A stretch of 64,000 nt of DNA from Aristolochia californica (taxonomy: Eukaryota; Streptophyta; Magnoliopsida; Piperales; Aristolochiaceae). The DNA is taken from positions 2,356,001 through 2,420,000 of the forward strand of contig JARWKL010000010.1 of the NCBI GenBank assembly GCA_029961685.1, read 5' to 3'. The notes beneath the pieces were generated by a model. That model had not been told where the DNA came from, made no database searches, and saw only the letters and a list, made by a program, of their open reading frames with translations. The position numbers and the translations under genes are program-made. Below are positions 51,112 to 64,000 of the stretch, piece after piece (within the stretch, counting starts at the first letter, position 1; each line of letters opens with the position of its first letter).

Positions 51112-53869
51112 GACAAGAACAGTGTAACACGTCAGCACGCGGAGATCTACCATTTCATATTTAAAAAAATAATTAATTTCACCGTTAATATAAGGGTCTT
51201 TTTTTTTTATTCACTTCAAAATGGTAATACACAACACATGTATCATGTAACGAGATACATCATTAAATGTGGTCGCACCTCGTGGCCTTGGTAAATGGAG
51301 AAAAATATATTTTTATTACTTGCATGCTTTTAATAAACGTACAAATACATACTTAAATGTGGTTTTCCCAAGTGGGTATTGATGAAAAGAATTTTCCCCA
51401 TAAATGTGTCACAAGCTGTCACGTTGGTGACAGTTTAATAAATAAATTACTAAAATCTCACTTCCAATTATGTGACATCATGTGACACGGATTCTGACTC
51501 TGGAGTAGAGGGTTAAAAGATGCAACCTTTATGGGACCCTCTTTAAGATTTGGCAGGACCGACTAAAATTTGTTAAGACCCACCTTGACAGACACCACGA
51601 GGGGTGTGCTTTTTTTTAAAACTTTTGTGATCGATAAGGCTGCGAGGGTCTAATTTATTTTGTCCCTAGGTGACGGCTGTCACATAAAATCCCAAGAAAA
51701 TCTAATCCAGTAATAATATGGTTGGTGGAATAGGAACTTTTTGTGACCCTACCTAGAGAAATGTTTCCGGGCACATTCGCTGTGGTCTAATTGAAAGTGT
51801 AATTAACAGATTATGATGTGTCCAAATTGGTGCTGCCCACGCATTAATTTATAAGAGGAAGGAGGTCAACTGACCGGTTACGTCAACACACACTTTTTAT
51901 CATTTGAGTTCCGAGTTAATAAAAGATGTCACAGCTTGAAAGCGTCACCGGCAAAGTGGAAACAAGTGGGCTGGCAGTCTTTGTTGTTTTTTGGAGAATA
52001 TCACCGGCCAACGTGGTTTTTCACCGGCTCTGCTGCTGAGGTGTTCAGTAATAAAGTGGAACGGACATTTTCATTATTGAATGTATTAGATGAGGACAGG
52101 TGTAGGACCCAAATTCCTTTGAAGCATGGATGAAATGATGCATGGTGGATTTTCAGGGAAATAATTAGAAATTAATTAAAATAAAATATTAAATACAAAA
52201 TTGTCTTGTGGTGAAAGTATTATAATATTAATTATCAAATAATTATCCATAAAATTTTCATGCTATTTTCCGCCCCATCTTGGTAAGAAAATCTTATTTG
52301 GAAAATTATATAATTTTTATGGTAAGAATTTTTAGCTAGAAAAGTGTTACCAGGAAACAAGCGTCACTAATTGTCCTTGGAAACATATTTCTACTAGAAA
52401 TACCTTTTCATTGTGTATTAACATTGCCTTAGTGTCTATTGAGAAGTTACATTGAAAATTTTAAATTTCCTTAATAACCATAGTCACTTGGTACTGCCTT
52501 CAAATACATATAACATAGCATATAGTGAATTTTACTAACCTCGTTTGTCTCAAAACAAGCATTAAATACATCACATTAAAAAAAAATCAAACCCGTCAAA
52601 ATTTGAAAATAAATAAATAACAAACAAAATGGGATAGGAAGAAACTCAATCAATAGCTAAATATTTTTTTTTTTTTAAAGAAAATGAGATTGTGGTTAGG
52701 GGTGGCATCGAGCCGAGCCCGTACCTACCTATGTTTGAGCCTAGTTTGATTTAAATATTTCGAACTTGAGTTTGAGCCAAGCTTAGTCTCGAGTCTAAAA
52801 TTGTAATTGAGCTCGAACCCAATAATTTTTACTGAGCTCGAGCTGAATTTGAGCTCCAACCTACATTTAAAACTTTCCATAAAATACTAGTCAAATAAAT
52901 TGTATATAAAATTATGCATACATTTACATAAAAATAGGCATAACCTCTATTTAAAATTGGACATAACCTCTGTATATTAACTCTGCATAAAATTATCTAT
53001 ACACTATGCATAAAATCATTCATAAAAATTGCATAATTATGTATAATCTTTATTCAATAATCAAACATAAAAATATTCCTTTGAAAAGCAACGCTAGTTT
53101 TGTCCATTTGTACTCAATCAGACCGTTCTGATTCAAGGACTAGAAAACCAGACCATGGAGACAGAGAAAAAGTTTAAGAAAAATGGTTTTGGATGACTTA
53201 ATCGTATGCCCATTTTTATTTTTTCTTCGGAGCATGGATTCATACAGCAACAGTTCTAAAATGCTACCAATCTGTTTTTTCTGAAAAACTTTAGTGGAGT
53301 TAGGATTAAGAGAGTACCTCAAACAATTTGAGTCTCTTCAAGAGCCATGAGGAAGGGACAATCGGAGTTCAAGAAAGAGTTTTTTTTTTTTTTTTTTCAG
53401 TTGCTTATGATCTCGCTCGTGCAAAAGTCGCACGATGTCTTCACGTGCAGGGGGGGGGGGGGGGGGGGGGATTATTTATCCCCTAACTTAGGTCTCTAGT
53501 TTTCCGCCAAGATGATATGGAGGGAAGGGGGTCTAGTGGCGCAGGCGAGGACCTATTGTTGGGGGCAGACGACGATGACGGAAGCAGCATCGAAGGCAGA
53601 TGAGGGGAGGAAGAAATCAAATCATGCAGCGGTGAAGGCGGTCGGTGAGTAGCTGTCGACGACGATGGAGGCGGACACAACAACGGATGGGAGGGGCTCG
53701 ACGGTGACGAAGAGTTTCCCCCCCTCACTCTCGCTCTCGGTCCCGACTCCCGAACCCGTTAACGAGCTGGCTCACGAGCTTTCGAACTGAGATATGATTC
53801 GGTCAAGCTCGGCTCATTAACTCAAACAAAGCTTTATCTGGATCTCAAACTAACCATGATTTGGGCATC
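51112..53869. other. Intergenic with TGTCAC palindromes, possible hAT end and homopolymer runs
   Basis: GTGACA/TGTCAC motifs crowd 51405-51690. At 52696 TAGGGGTGGCATCGAGCC looks like a hAT-type terminus followed by GAGCTCGAGCT-like sequence; no partner terminus was found. A T run at 53381-53397 and a 21-base G run at 53450-53470 lie before GC-rich sequence (53490-53760). No gene seen. Confidence 0.35.
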
Positions 53870-55190
53870 TGTCTTTGTCATCACTGTAGCACTTAGTTCC
53901 TTATTTAAAGTCTCTTTCCCATTTAAATTGTGAGGTGTGTCAATTGAGCAAACTCCAAAGAACTACTTACTCTCCTCAAGTTGAACCTAAAGGTGTTGCT
54001 CCTTTTTCCTTGGTCCATTATGATGTATGGGGACCCTTGAGTATTTCAAATATTTCTCAAGCTAGGTACTTTATTATGTTTGTTGATGATATCACTAGAG
54101 TAACATGGTTATTTTTATTCAAGGATAGATTTGAAATCCCTTCCATTTTAAAATCATTTTATGTCATGGTTTCAATTCAATTTGGTCACAAATTACAAGG
54201 ACTTCGCTCTGATAATGCCAAAAAGTATATGTCAGGAGGGTTTCAAACCTTTTGTAGTAATAATGGCATTATCCATAAAACCTCTTTTTACTTACACCCT
54301 TAACAAAATGATGTAGTTGAAAGAAAGTACCGATATATTCTTGAATTGGCTGGTGGCCTTCTTTACTCCAAGAATGTGTCTTGTTTTTATTGGCCACATG
54401 CCATTCTCACAACATGTTTTCTTATTGATAGGTTGTCATCCTTCATACTTAATAATAAGTCTTCATATTCCTTGTTATTCCCGGGTGATGACTTGTTTTC
54501 ACTTCCCTTGAAGGTGTTTGGTTGTACATGTTTCGTACATGTCACATTTCCAAATAAAAGTAAGTTAAATCTGAGGGTTATTTAGTGTATCTTTTTGGGC
54601 TACCCTTCTCTTCGTAAATTGTTTGTCTCTAGGGATGTGACTTTCTTTGAAGATAAATCCTTTTACTCCAAGGATGTTCCTCTAGGTCTTTCTTCAGTTC
54701 CTATTGTTGTGCCTATTGATCCAGATATCTCTCTATAAGCCCCTGAAGCATTGACTAATACTACACTTTTGGAGTCTACGAATCCTTCTGAGGTAAGTCC
54801 TTCTCCTCCTGTGTTTGGTCGACCTTTTGCCACTAGACCTATTGCTCTTCGTAAGGAACGTCAGACTTGTACTAGGCCATCTACCTCTCACCTATATCTA
54901 ATTTTGTTTCTCATCATCGTTTGTCTCCTTCTTGTTGCCATTTTATTGCATCAATTTCTTGTGTAAGGCGGCAATGGAAGAAGAAATGACTACTTTATAT
55001 GAGAATCAAACTTGAACTTTGCACCCACTTCCTCCCAATAAGAAACCCATGGGCTGTAAATGGGTATTTGCTATGAAGCATAATCCTAATGGTTTTGTGG
55101 CTCGTCTCAAAGCCCTTCTAGTAGCTAAGGGGTACACATAGTGTTATGGAGTTGAATACGAAGAGACTTTCTGCCCAACTTACAAACAAG
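53870..55190 (+). pseudogene. Ty1/copia pol fragment (integrase to start of reverse transcriptase)
   Basis: GAG-pre-integrase zinc region (CEVCQLSKLQRTTY near 53930), then the integrase core: FSLVHYDVWGPL, YFIMFVDDITRVTWLF, LRSDNAKKYMSGGF, and after a stop at 54301 the NDVVERKYR segment with the catalytic Glu. Later come LKVFGCTCFVH, and from about 55045 the RT start MGCKWVFAMKHNPNG, ARLKALLVAKGY and GVEYEETFCP. Integrase before RT is the Ty1/copia order. Several stops break it and both ends are missing, so it is a dead internal fragment without LTRs. Confidence 0.9.
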
Positions 55191-55499
55191 AACAGTGTCA
55201 CGAGTTCTTAAGCCAAATGCCAATAATACAAAGAAGAGAAACACCAACCAACTTTTCTAAATTTGGTTTCTCTACCCAACTTACAATCTAGAAATGGTAA
55301 TAGCTGTGAAGCATTAAATGACAGCTAAAGCCAGATGTTGAATAGAAATATTTTTTTAATATTTTTTTGGATATTAGATACATATACGACACCTAGCCCC
55401 AACAAGATTTCAGCCTAAAACTGACCTCAAACCAATAAAAACCCCATGTAGCTAATGAGCCAAAAGTCCAATTTGATGAAACTTAAGGTCCTTACTTTT

Positions 55500-56900
55500 A
55501 TTTTATTATTGTTGTCTAGAAGTAAGTAATTCAATAACATCATAATTTCTTGAATTCATCACAAAATTACTTATTTGATGAAATTAAATAATAAATAATT
55601 TCTTATTTAATAGTTGCGATAATTCATTACATGACTTAATGATTGATATTAAATCCTAAATTACAAAATTAATTATTAATAATTTAAGGGTTTTTAAGAT
55701 TCTAAACTCTAACAATTAATAATATTACGTAATCATTTTTTTTGAAATAAGTAACGAGTCCTATTAATTTAGTGACTTATTTTAATTAATTATATAATTA
55801 TTTACTAATTTATATTAAATCATCAATTCATAAATTAATTATTAATAATTTAATGGTTTTAAAACCCTAAACCTTCACAATTAAGAATATTAAGTCAGCA
55901 TTTTATTTGAAATAATGTATACCTTAATAAATAATGAGTCCTAATAATTTATTAAATGACTTATTTTAAAATTTTGGAATTCATTCCATAACTTAATCTT
56001 AAACCATAATTATTGACTGCTAGTAATTACTATTTTGAAAACCTAAAGTTATATATTTTTCTTACCAACCAAAATCTGTTTCCATTATTTATTATGGATG
56101 CTAATTAATGACTCATGTTATTTATTTTTTGAAAACAATATTATAAATAATTTATAATTTTAATAATTTTTTTAAATATGGTAAATTTAATAAATAATAA
56201 ATCCAATTAATTAAATTAATGATTTTTATAATAAAATTTTAATTTATTAAATAATTTAAAGTTTTTTATTACTATCTTAATTACTAATAATTTTTAAGTG
56301 TTTTCTAAAACTTTAAACACTAACAATCATTGATAACTAGTAATTATTATTTAAAATCGATTATTTAATATATTTTTCTTACTAACTACTATTTTTAGTT
56401 AATTATAATTAATCTCAATTAAGATTCATATTTTAATTATTTAAAATTATTAATCAAATATAATATTAGCTATTATTATTAACTATAATTATCAATTATT
56501 ATTGCTCTAAATAATTGATTAGAAATCAATTAATAATTAATAATTATTTTTAGATCTATATTAGTAATAAATATCATACTCCTTAATTATTATTGCTCTA
56601 TTATTATGTACTACTTATTATTTATTATTTTATTTTGTTCTAACTATATTTTAAATTTTATTTATGCTTATTAGTAAATTAATAATTAGTAACTATTTTT
56701 GAAATGTACACAACTAATATTAATATTTTAATATTAGTCATGTACATTTATAATATTTTAATAATTAATAAATTAACTATATTGGTCCACATTATCGATT
56801 AATCCTTTTTTTATAATAGATTGTAGTAAAATCTATAATCTTTTAATAATTAATAAATTAATAAATTAATCTATAATCACTAATAAGTAATAATTTAATA
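55500..56900. other. Extremely AT-rich block
   Basis: About 1.4 kb of almost pure A/T, full of TTAATTAATAATTA-like words, with no reading frame of interest. It could act as a matrix attachment region or simply be decayed transposon DNA; nothing in the sequence decides. Confidence 0.7.
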
Positions 56901-59900
56901 ATGATCATACTACATTACTAAACTCAGGGCCTCAGTTAGGGCACATGGTCCCTTCTCTAAGGAGAAAATTTTTCTTGGTCGGCCATTAGTGAACAAGATT
57001 AAATATTTGAAACATGCATTAAACAACTAACAACATTAAAAGATGAGTAAAATAGTAGTTATTAATTACTAATTAGGCATTAAAAGGAAAAAATTGCAAA
57101 AAATCTCATAAGTATAATAATAATGAAAGATTTATTCCTTAATATATTCATTCTTGAAGTCAATAAAGAAATGAAGAGGACCTTATGAACAATGACTTAG
57201 AATATGGTCTAATAAACAATGAAATAGTAAGTTGTGATAATATCATCACTTATGGGATCCAGTTAAGCTCTCATTTGGCAGCACAAGGTGTCCTCTTCAA
57301 AGGCTCTAGTTGGATTACAATAAGTCAATAAGAACATCATCTCCAGTTTTGGTTCAAATATTTTAATGAAGATATGATGTTTGATTGCAGGCCATTTACA
57401 TCAAGAATATGGTTCAAATCTGGTTCATTTTTTAAATTTTTTTTATAATCGTTTATTTTATTGATAAGGTCGTCTTCCATCCTGTAAGGAGAAAACAATC
57501 CAATAGAACCCTAGAAAAAGACCTCTCTATTGCCAACCAACCCTAAATCCTACACCCCAATAATCAATCTTGCAACACTATGATCTAAGTTGAATTTTTG
57601 CAATCCAATAATTTGTATTGTGAAAATTCAAATTCAAGCTGATTCATTAACATGCAAAACACGAAATTTTCTACCATTTCCTTGGAAAAAATCTTATGAA
57701 ATTTCCAACCAGATAACTAATGAGATCGATTTTAAACTGAATATGTTTAGGAAACTTTTAACACGGAAAAGTATTTCTAGTTTTTTTTTTTTTTTTTTGG
57801 ACGTAAATTTCTAGTTAGTGGCACTAACAAGGTCTTACTGAAGAAAAACCACATTTATATTTGGACAATGTAATTGGGATAAAAGGGTGTGGATTAAAGT
57901 TTATCTAAGCTCAGGAGCTCCTAATTTTTAATTTCAACATTGAATTTAAGTTGAATAATTCACTTATTATCTAAATGATTTGTGTTGATCTTCATTTGAT
58001 AATCTTTTATATTTTAATAATAAATTAGAGATAGTGACATTATTATAAAATAATAAAGTAAATCATATTCTTGTAAAATGAAGCTAGTTTTTAAGATAAA
58101 GCTTGCAAGAGTTGAATCCAACCTCCTTTCTAAAATTCTAAAATGTAACATGGTTTATATTGAAAAATCTACTACAATGTTATGGTACCCTAAAATTCAA
58201 AACTCCCACTTATGCAAATTGCTTGTGTTCTTCCATAAGAAGAAAAGATCCATCTTTAAAAGCTGGTCCGAAAGTAAAAAAGAAGAATTTCAACAAAACT
58301 TATTTGGATATCTAATGAGGGGTTAAAATACATTAAAAATACTTGATCACATGATATGTATCAAGTTAAGAGCTTGAAATTTCTTGAACCATATTTCACT
58401 TTTCTTGCTGTATAAACTAGGTTTTCAACATCATCCATTAAATGAATTTCCAATATTTTCTCCTGTCGGGGTTGTCCATATATTTGTAAACACTATCTAA
58501 CTCCCTGAAATATGAAACAAAATAAATCTTTATTTTTCATCACGAGAAGGGAGAATTTCCAATCTAATTTATTTTTCTCAGTTTTTTGGGGGAATCTAAG
58601 ATGCAATCGAAAATTTTGAGTTTTGGGAAAAGTAAACTGAAGAAGTACTAGCCGATTTAACTTTATGGTGCTTGCTATTTTTTTTGTGTCTAGAAATTAA
58701 TTATTAATAAAAAAATTATATATATATATATATATATGAATTAAGAATGAATCTAGGACTTTCTTTTATCAAGGTAAGGGTTTATGTAAGTGAAGTAAAT
58801 AAGATCAAGATAGCATGAAGTGTCTATCATCTATTATTTAGAATGTAAACTAAATTAGAAAAAAAAAACAAAAAATTCAAAAATATTTCCTACACATAGA
58901 CAACTTCAACCATACAATGTTACAAAAGATCACATAACCCAAAATATAGACAAGAACATAAGAATGAGCAACATCTTAGAGGTTCCTTCTAATATGATTA
59001 GTCGTTCAAATGTTTTTATGCTAAGTTTTTGGAAAAGCAACATAATTGTAAGTGTCACTAACTTCTCTACCCATATCTTTTTTCCAGTCTCAAGTTAAAA
59101 ATTATAAATTTTGTGTGAAACTCAAATGGTTTAATCTTAAAAGGAAGGAGCAACACATATATATTTCTAGAATTTCATGGTATAGGTATGTCTTGGATGG
59201 TCATGAATAAAAATTAACTTAGAAACTAGAGAAACCTATGTTATTAGCATAATGTCTAAAACGTTTTATCCCTATTTCTCCATCAATTCATTATCTACTA
59301 ATGAGACACTTCACCTATACACTTGGAGAGGGCTAGTAAATGATTTTAAAAGATGAGGATTAGATAATTTTGTCTTCCTTACTAAAGTGGCATGAGTCTC
59401 CCAAAATGTAAATAGTGATCTACCATTCTAGAATATGAAGGAGAAAGTAGGTTACATACAAAAGACATCCAAACACATCGACCCTAATAGTTAGAGAATA
59501 AAGAAGAATGTGACCTACCATTTAAGGTTTAAAGCTCAATTATCAAACGAGACCTACCCATTTAAGAACAAAATATATTGTTTATTTTATGTCATTCTTT
59601 GATAGTCGAAAACATTTTACTATGTTTGATTCAAGTACTTGTGAAAACACAACCTCTAAAGTCGTGAACAATTTAAGAATAGAAAGTGGGAATACAGTTG
59701 CTAAGCATCGCAGGATGAGATTTTAATGTTGTCACTATATCTTGTTACTTTCTAATATACTAACCTTGGCAATTTGATTTGGAAGTCTACGACAAGTTGA
59801 CATCATTAACTATATTAAATTTTTATATATATAATATACAACCTCGATTAAGCTTGAGTTTATTAACTTTTGAAAACAATTTTTCTATCTTTTACAAATA

Positions 59901-60180
59901 TTTATACTTTTGGAAGTAGAGTTCTTTGTGTTTTGAAATTTGTGCTTATGCGACTAAAAACACTTAAATAGAATCTTGTATCTTAAAATATTAAGAATGT
60001 TATTCAAACAATTAAAAGCAAGCTTAAACTTCAAAAAGCCTACTCCAAATCAGGGTTTTGTGAATTGCTAGGTTGACTTGCGATTCTGACAAGTCAACAT
60101 ATATTTTGGTGAAGTTGAGTCGGTTCATGGGGAGTAGAATCATCTTGAATACGTAACATGCCTTGGATTATGAGAGTTGG
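56901..60180. other. Intergenic AT-rich DNA, no gene seen
   Basis: Contains a T run at 57781-57798 and an AT microsatellite at about 58718-58737. Short open frames only. Confidence 0.45.
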
Positions 60181-60515
60181 TGTTGAATTTCTTGAAAAAA
60201 AACTTCATTGACTTGTTTTAATTTGAGTACAATGAACCTTTATTTATAATAGAGGAAATAAGTAGCATCCGACTACAATTAAATTACCCTTAACCAAGTT
60301 ACACCCAAAGTCAAACACTAAAAGATAAGTCTTATAACAATTAAACGAATGTGCATAAATATAAGACTAACATAACTAAAATATCTTTAATGGAGACTCT
60401 TCTGTGAGACCTCCTTCCATGAGACTCCTCTTAGACTTCGCCATAATAATTTTGGCTTTGTGAGATTACTTGTTATGAGAGACATGTAAGACTCTTCCAT
60501 ACCTGCTCTTCAACA
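60181..60515 (-). repeat. 3' LTR of copy 4
   Basis: Next to the polypurine-tract side; TG...CA ends intact. Confidence 0.88.
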
Positions 60516-62325
60516 CTCACCCTCAAGCTGGAGTTTATAGTTTCAGCTTGCAGTGAAAAAGGATCTTGGTATGCAATCTTCATTGGCTATTTTTTTTCAT
60601 AGATGCAAAATCTTCATCTTTTGTTCTCTCCCTTTCTTGAATATTTTGGTCACAACAAAAACTACCACAACATGTGGAAAAAAATACATCTTTCTTGTAT
60701 TTCTTCTTCTACTTCTCTCCCTCAAGCCATAAATAAAAAGGATATAGAGACCCAGCTTGGATAAAATATAATATGGTAGAAAAAAGTCACTCCTAACGGT
60801 ATGACAAAATCAATACACCAATCAAAATAGTCACAGTCTGAAACACACTGTTCAATTTCATAAGCGAGAAAAAGGTAAAATTTTAGGGCACAACAAAGAA
60901 ATTACTTACTTTTCAAGGGTAGCTCAAACACAAATCACCTCTTAGGTGAAAAATAAAAGTCTTGACTCGAGTTGGATGTTGGGCACACTCTACTTTTAGG
61001 TACTAGGTCTAGGTATTATTCTGAAATAATGAAAACAAAAAATGATAAACTGAAGAAATATAAGAGAAAATATATATTTAATCTGAATGAGACATCTATG
61101 TAACACTCATACTTCAAAAAAAATCTAGAATGTGACCTTCTTTTTTTTTAAAAAGAAAAAAAGTAGAGACTGTAATTATAGAATTGTAAACATAGAAAAC
61201 AAGTATGACCTCAAAGAAAGTTCTGGGGGTGATCATAATTTTGACGATGCTAAAGATACGCAACCATGTAACAAAAACACAAAAACATAAAAATAATAAT
61301 ATCCAAGCAGGATATCACATACCTTGAATGAGCACACCATGGAGTGCTTAAGTTTGACCAAAAATCTCTAATTAGAAGAGACATTTTTCTAAAAAACTTG
61401 ACTCTAGGAGAAAAGAAAACTCAATTTATACGTCAATGCATGGAGAGGTAATAAGAGAGAAAATAGAAAAAAGGAGAGTCTTTTGATAAAACTGACATTT
61501 AGTACTTCTAATATCAATATCTCCAAAAATATAGCTTAAAATCATAAACAACTTCTTGCTAAAGAAACAAGACTCAAAGGTTTCTATTTTGATAGAAAAT
61601 TTGAGATAAAAAGCTTCATTCATGAATCTGTTATGACTACTTGATTTTCCTTGTTTAGTAGAAAGATTTTTGCCAACTCCAATGGGAATATCTCCTTACA
61701 TATAAATCGGATTTACATGAAAGTTGCTCCTCCTGAAACTAGACTTCGATATCTTTCATTAAAATATAACATTTAATATGAAATATACTTATTTTTGGAT
61801 AAAAATTAATATATTTCAGATTCTATATTCTAGCTTAATTGAGTACTCTTTCTTCTTTGGGGAACCTCACCATTGACTCTTCCCATTTTGATATCTCCCT
61901 CTAGAAAACTCATATTGAGAATTGATTAGATAGGTTAAAAATAGGCTTAAAATTATTTATTTTGACATATAATTCTCCATATAAAGTCTCATTCTTGATT
62001 GCACAAAACACATAAAAAATTGAAGCTTTCTATAGTTGCTTAAATCTCTTTTGTTGTCAAACCTTTGCTACAAATTTTGTAGAAAACTTTGATTACCAAA
62101 ATTCTTTTTGAGTTTGAAAATAGACTCAAAAATATTTTCACAAATATATAACTTATAATATAAAACTACACTATAAAAGTGAAAATGCCAACGAAACAAC
62201 GAGTTTTATGGCAAGGAAGAAAAAAATAGAATACAAATTTAAACTACTAGAGATGATAAATAAAAAAGAATCACATTATCTCTGTGGGTTGATTGAGTCA
62301 ACTCACAGAACCTGCTTTTACACCA

Positions 62326-62654
62326 TGTTGAATTTCTTAAAAAGAGAAATACCTCATTGACTTGTTTTAATTTGAGTACAATGAACCTCTATTTATAATA
62401 GAGGAAACAAGCAAAATCCAATTACAATTAAACTACCCTTATCTCAGTTACACCCTAAGTCAAAACACTAAAAGATAAATCCTAGAACAATTGAATATAA
62501 ATAAAAAACTAATATAACTAAAACACCTTTAATTGAGACTCTTTTGTGAAACCTTATTCCATGCGACTCCTATTAGACTCCATATTAATTCTGGCTCTGT
62601 GAGACTTTTTGTTGTGAGAGTTATGTAAAACTCTTCCATACATGTTCTTCAATA
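62326..62654 (-). repeat. 5' LTR of copy 4
   Basis: Next to the primer-binding side. Its outer end reads AATA instead of AACA, a single change from the expected terminus. Confidence 0.88.
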
Positions 62655-62659
62655 TTTGG

Positions 62660-63630
62660 GTGGGTCAAATATGGAGCTATGGCGAGTCACAAGTTGCAAA
62701 CCAAATGTGCCAATCCGACTCGACTCCCCTGTTTAGAACATCTATATGGCAAAAAAAAAAACCACAATTTAGGTTTTTTTTTTCTTTCGTTTCTTCCTAC
62801 CTCATCACCTTCCTCCCACTTATGCTCATTTCCAAGTCAGCTTCTTGCCATTTTTTGACAATGTCCCCCCTCCTCCGATGTCTTTCCCTATTTCGTTCAC
62901 TTCCAAAATAGTTTTATTGTGGGATTCAATGTTTTTTGGTTGTTCTGTGCCGAAACTTGTCATTCGAGGCCTAGTCGTTACCTAGATCTAGACCTTCCTC
63001 CTCCCATCCTTTGTCATCTTCTAGCCCCCTCGTAGGTATTTTTTTTTCTCGATTGAACTACCTAAAGTTTCGGGTTCAATTAGTATATAGTAAAATAATC
63101 TTAATAGTTGATTTCTTAAGTTTAAGGGTTTAAGCTTTAGGGTAATTGCATTGATGAACATAGATTATGTAAAATATTATGATAGTTGATTGCTTTTATG
63201 TGTTGTTAATTGAATTGTTTTTGAGATTGTGGCAAACCACCAATGTGGAAAAAAGTTATTTTTTGGGAGTGGACAATTTGCTAGTGAGGGTTGTGTAATA
63301 GGTAATGAATTAATTAATATATGATTAACATATTATAGATTCATATAATATATGTGATTATTATATTTATCAATTATGAACATACAATTAATAACTATTA
63401 AACAATTACCAACATAATGTATTTAATTATTTTATATGGTAATATATTTTATTTACTAATTTATTATCTATAATAATGAAATACTTGTTTTATATCAAAT
63501 ATTAATCTTGGGTATACTTGAAGATTTCAAGTTTGGCTGTTCTTAGAAAAAGGCTTGGCTGGTTTACTTATCTCGTAGCATCTATTTAATTTGCTGTTCA
63601 TCTTTTGAAGGTTTGGTTCAACTTATTTTT
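62660..63630. other. Intergenic, AT-rich; no gene seen
   Basis: Nothing recognisable beyond AT-rich sequence between copy 4 and the MAP65 remnant. Confidence 0.4.
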
Positions 63631-63663
63631 CTCTCCCCTTTGAACCTGTGTTGTTGATCCAGG

Positions 63664-64000
63664 ATGCTTCTTGGCCAAATTGAGCTTCAGATTGCAAATG
63701 TTAAAGAGGAAGCCTTTACTAGAAAGAGATAGTTGAAAAGGTTGATAAATGGCTGGCAGCATGTAAGGAGGAATCCTGGCTTTGAAGAGTACAGAAGGGT
63801 AAAGCACTAACAAATTTTTAGTGGTTTGATCCTTCTGGTTGTATCTTCCTGTTGAAGTACTCATTTACCTGGTGCAGACTCTCATTCTCATTCCTGACTT
63901 GGTGGATGACTACATCAACGATAAGCTATGGCAGATGCTTTAGTGTTCAAAGGCTTAGCATGGGATGGTGAAAGAGGACCTGAGTTTACGTATTCTGGTT
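63664..64000 (+). pseudogene. MAP65 (microtubule-associated protein 65) fragment, frameshifted
   Basis: LLGQIELQIANVKEEAFTRK starting 63667, then after a one-base loss near 63726 the frame IVEKVDKWLAACKEESWL, which matches the conserved MAP65 segment before EEYNRDDNRY. An extra T after TGGCT (about 63781) breaks the frame again; EEYRRVKH follows. A splice-acceptor-like GCAG near 63877 precedes LILIPDLVDD, and a final frame gives ADALVFKGLAWDGERGPEFT and YSG, like the MAP65 AWEEERGIPFTYDG segment. Intact MAP65 bundles microtubules in the spindle and phragmoplast. Here most of the KRAEKAR region is gone. It continues beyond the right edge. Confidence 0.7.

Larger units (their letters stand above)
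60181..62654 (-). mobile_element. Non-autonomous LTR retrotransposon, copy 4 (complete, 2474 bp)
   Basis: LTRs at 60181-60515 (335 bp) and 62326-62654 (329 bp) both start TGTTGAATTTCTT and run alike to CTTCAACA/CTTCAATA. Inside the left LTR is CTCACCCTCAAGC, the reverse complement of a polypurine tract. Inside the right LTR the minus strand reads TGGTGTAAAAGCAGG, a decayed Met-tRNA primer site. The element therefore points to the minus strand. Flanking pentamers GTTGG (60176-60180) and TTTGG (62655-62659) agree at four of five bases. The 1.8-kb interior has no gag or pol, so it must borrow proteins from another element. Confidence 0.88.

Noticed and set aside
51936..52133. 65-codon plus-strand frame
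   Set aside because: No homology, no splice or promoter context; chance frame.
53483..53728. 81-codon Ser/Pro-rich minus-strand frame
   Set aside because: Low complexity in a GC-rich patch after a G run; no start context or domain.

Overview
The window is plant nuclear DNA, from a flowering plant, probably a eudicot. The evidence is seven spliced genes with GT-AG introns (plus one GC-AG intron), AT-rich intergenic DNA, plant-type gene families (RALF-like peptide, DTX-type MATE transporter, plastid-type IGPS, MAP65) and many plant retrotransposon relics. I cannot name the species. The genes are ordinary nuclear genes, unrelated in function and not operons. Exon coordinates were worked out by hand from reading frames, splice sites and family conservation.

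Layout. 1-5500: minus-strand Ty3/gypsy retrotransposon cut by the left edge, next to a second older Ty3/gypsy fragment that has been split by a 447-bp TRIM (terminal-repeat retrotransposon in miniature). 6641-8185 (-): first three exons of a plastid indole-3-glycerol phosphate synthase gene; the catalytic 3' part is not in the window. 8607-10294: non-autonomous Mutator-like (MULE) element with about 310-bp terminal inverted repeats and a perfect 9-bp target duplication. 10397-10712: one LTR of a non-autonomous LTR family that recurs at about 19.4-21.1 kb, 47.5-48.2 kb and 60.2-62.7 kb. 11570-15989 (+): NAT9-like acetyltransferase, six exons. 16897-18448 (-): pirin-like protein, six exons, convergent with NAT9. 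21235-29225 (+): organellar-type cysteinyl-tRNA synthetase, nine exons, with a LINE 3' end inserted in intron 2. 31264-32977 (+): MATE/DTX efflux transporter, two exons. 33-42 kb: repeat-rich DNA with a rearranged segmental duplication (order A-B-C-B'-A'-C') whose last block forms the promoter of a RALF-like secreted peptide gene (42010-42318, +). 42.5 kb: tRNA-derived SINE-like sequence with a repeated head. 44205-46633 (+): SEC61 alpha translocon subunit, six coding exons. 48912-50590 (-): ARM-repeat protein with three G-boxes upstream. 53.9-55.2 kb (+): broken Ty1/copia pol fragment. 55.5-56.9 kb: extremely AT-rich block. 60181-62654: complete non-autonomous LTR element. 63664-64000 (+): frameshifted MAP65 pseudogene fragment cut by the right edge.

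The most informative observations are the nested TRIM, the MULE beside the IGPS promoter, the apparently interrupted or hugely expanded IGPS intron, the duplicated RALF promoter block, and the family of non-coding LTR elements. I found no CRISPR array, no rRNA or intact tRNA gene, and no clear previously undescribed multi-gene system.
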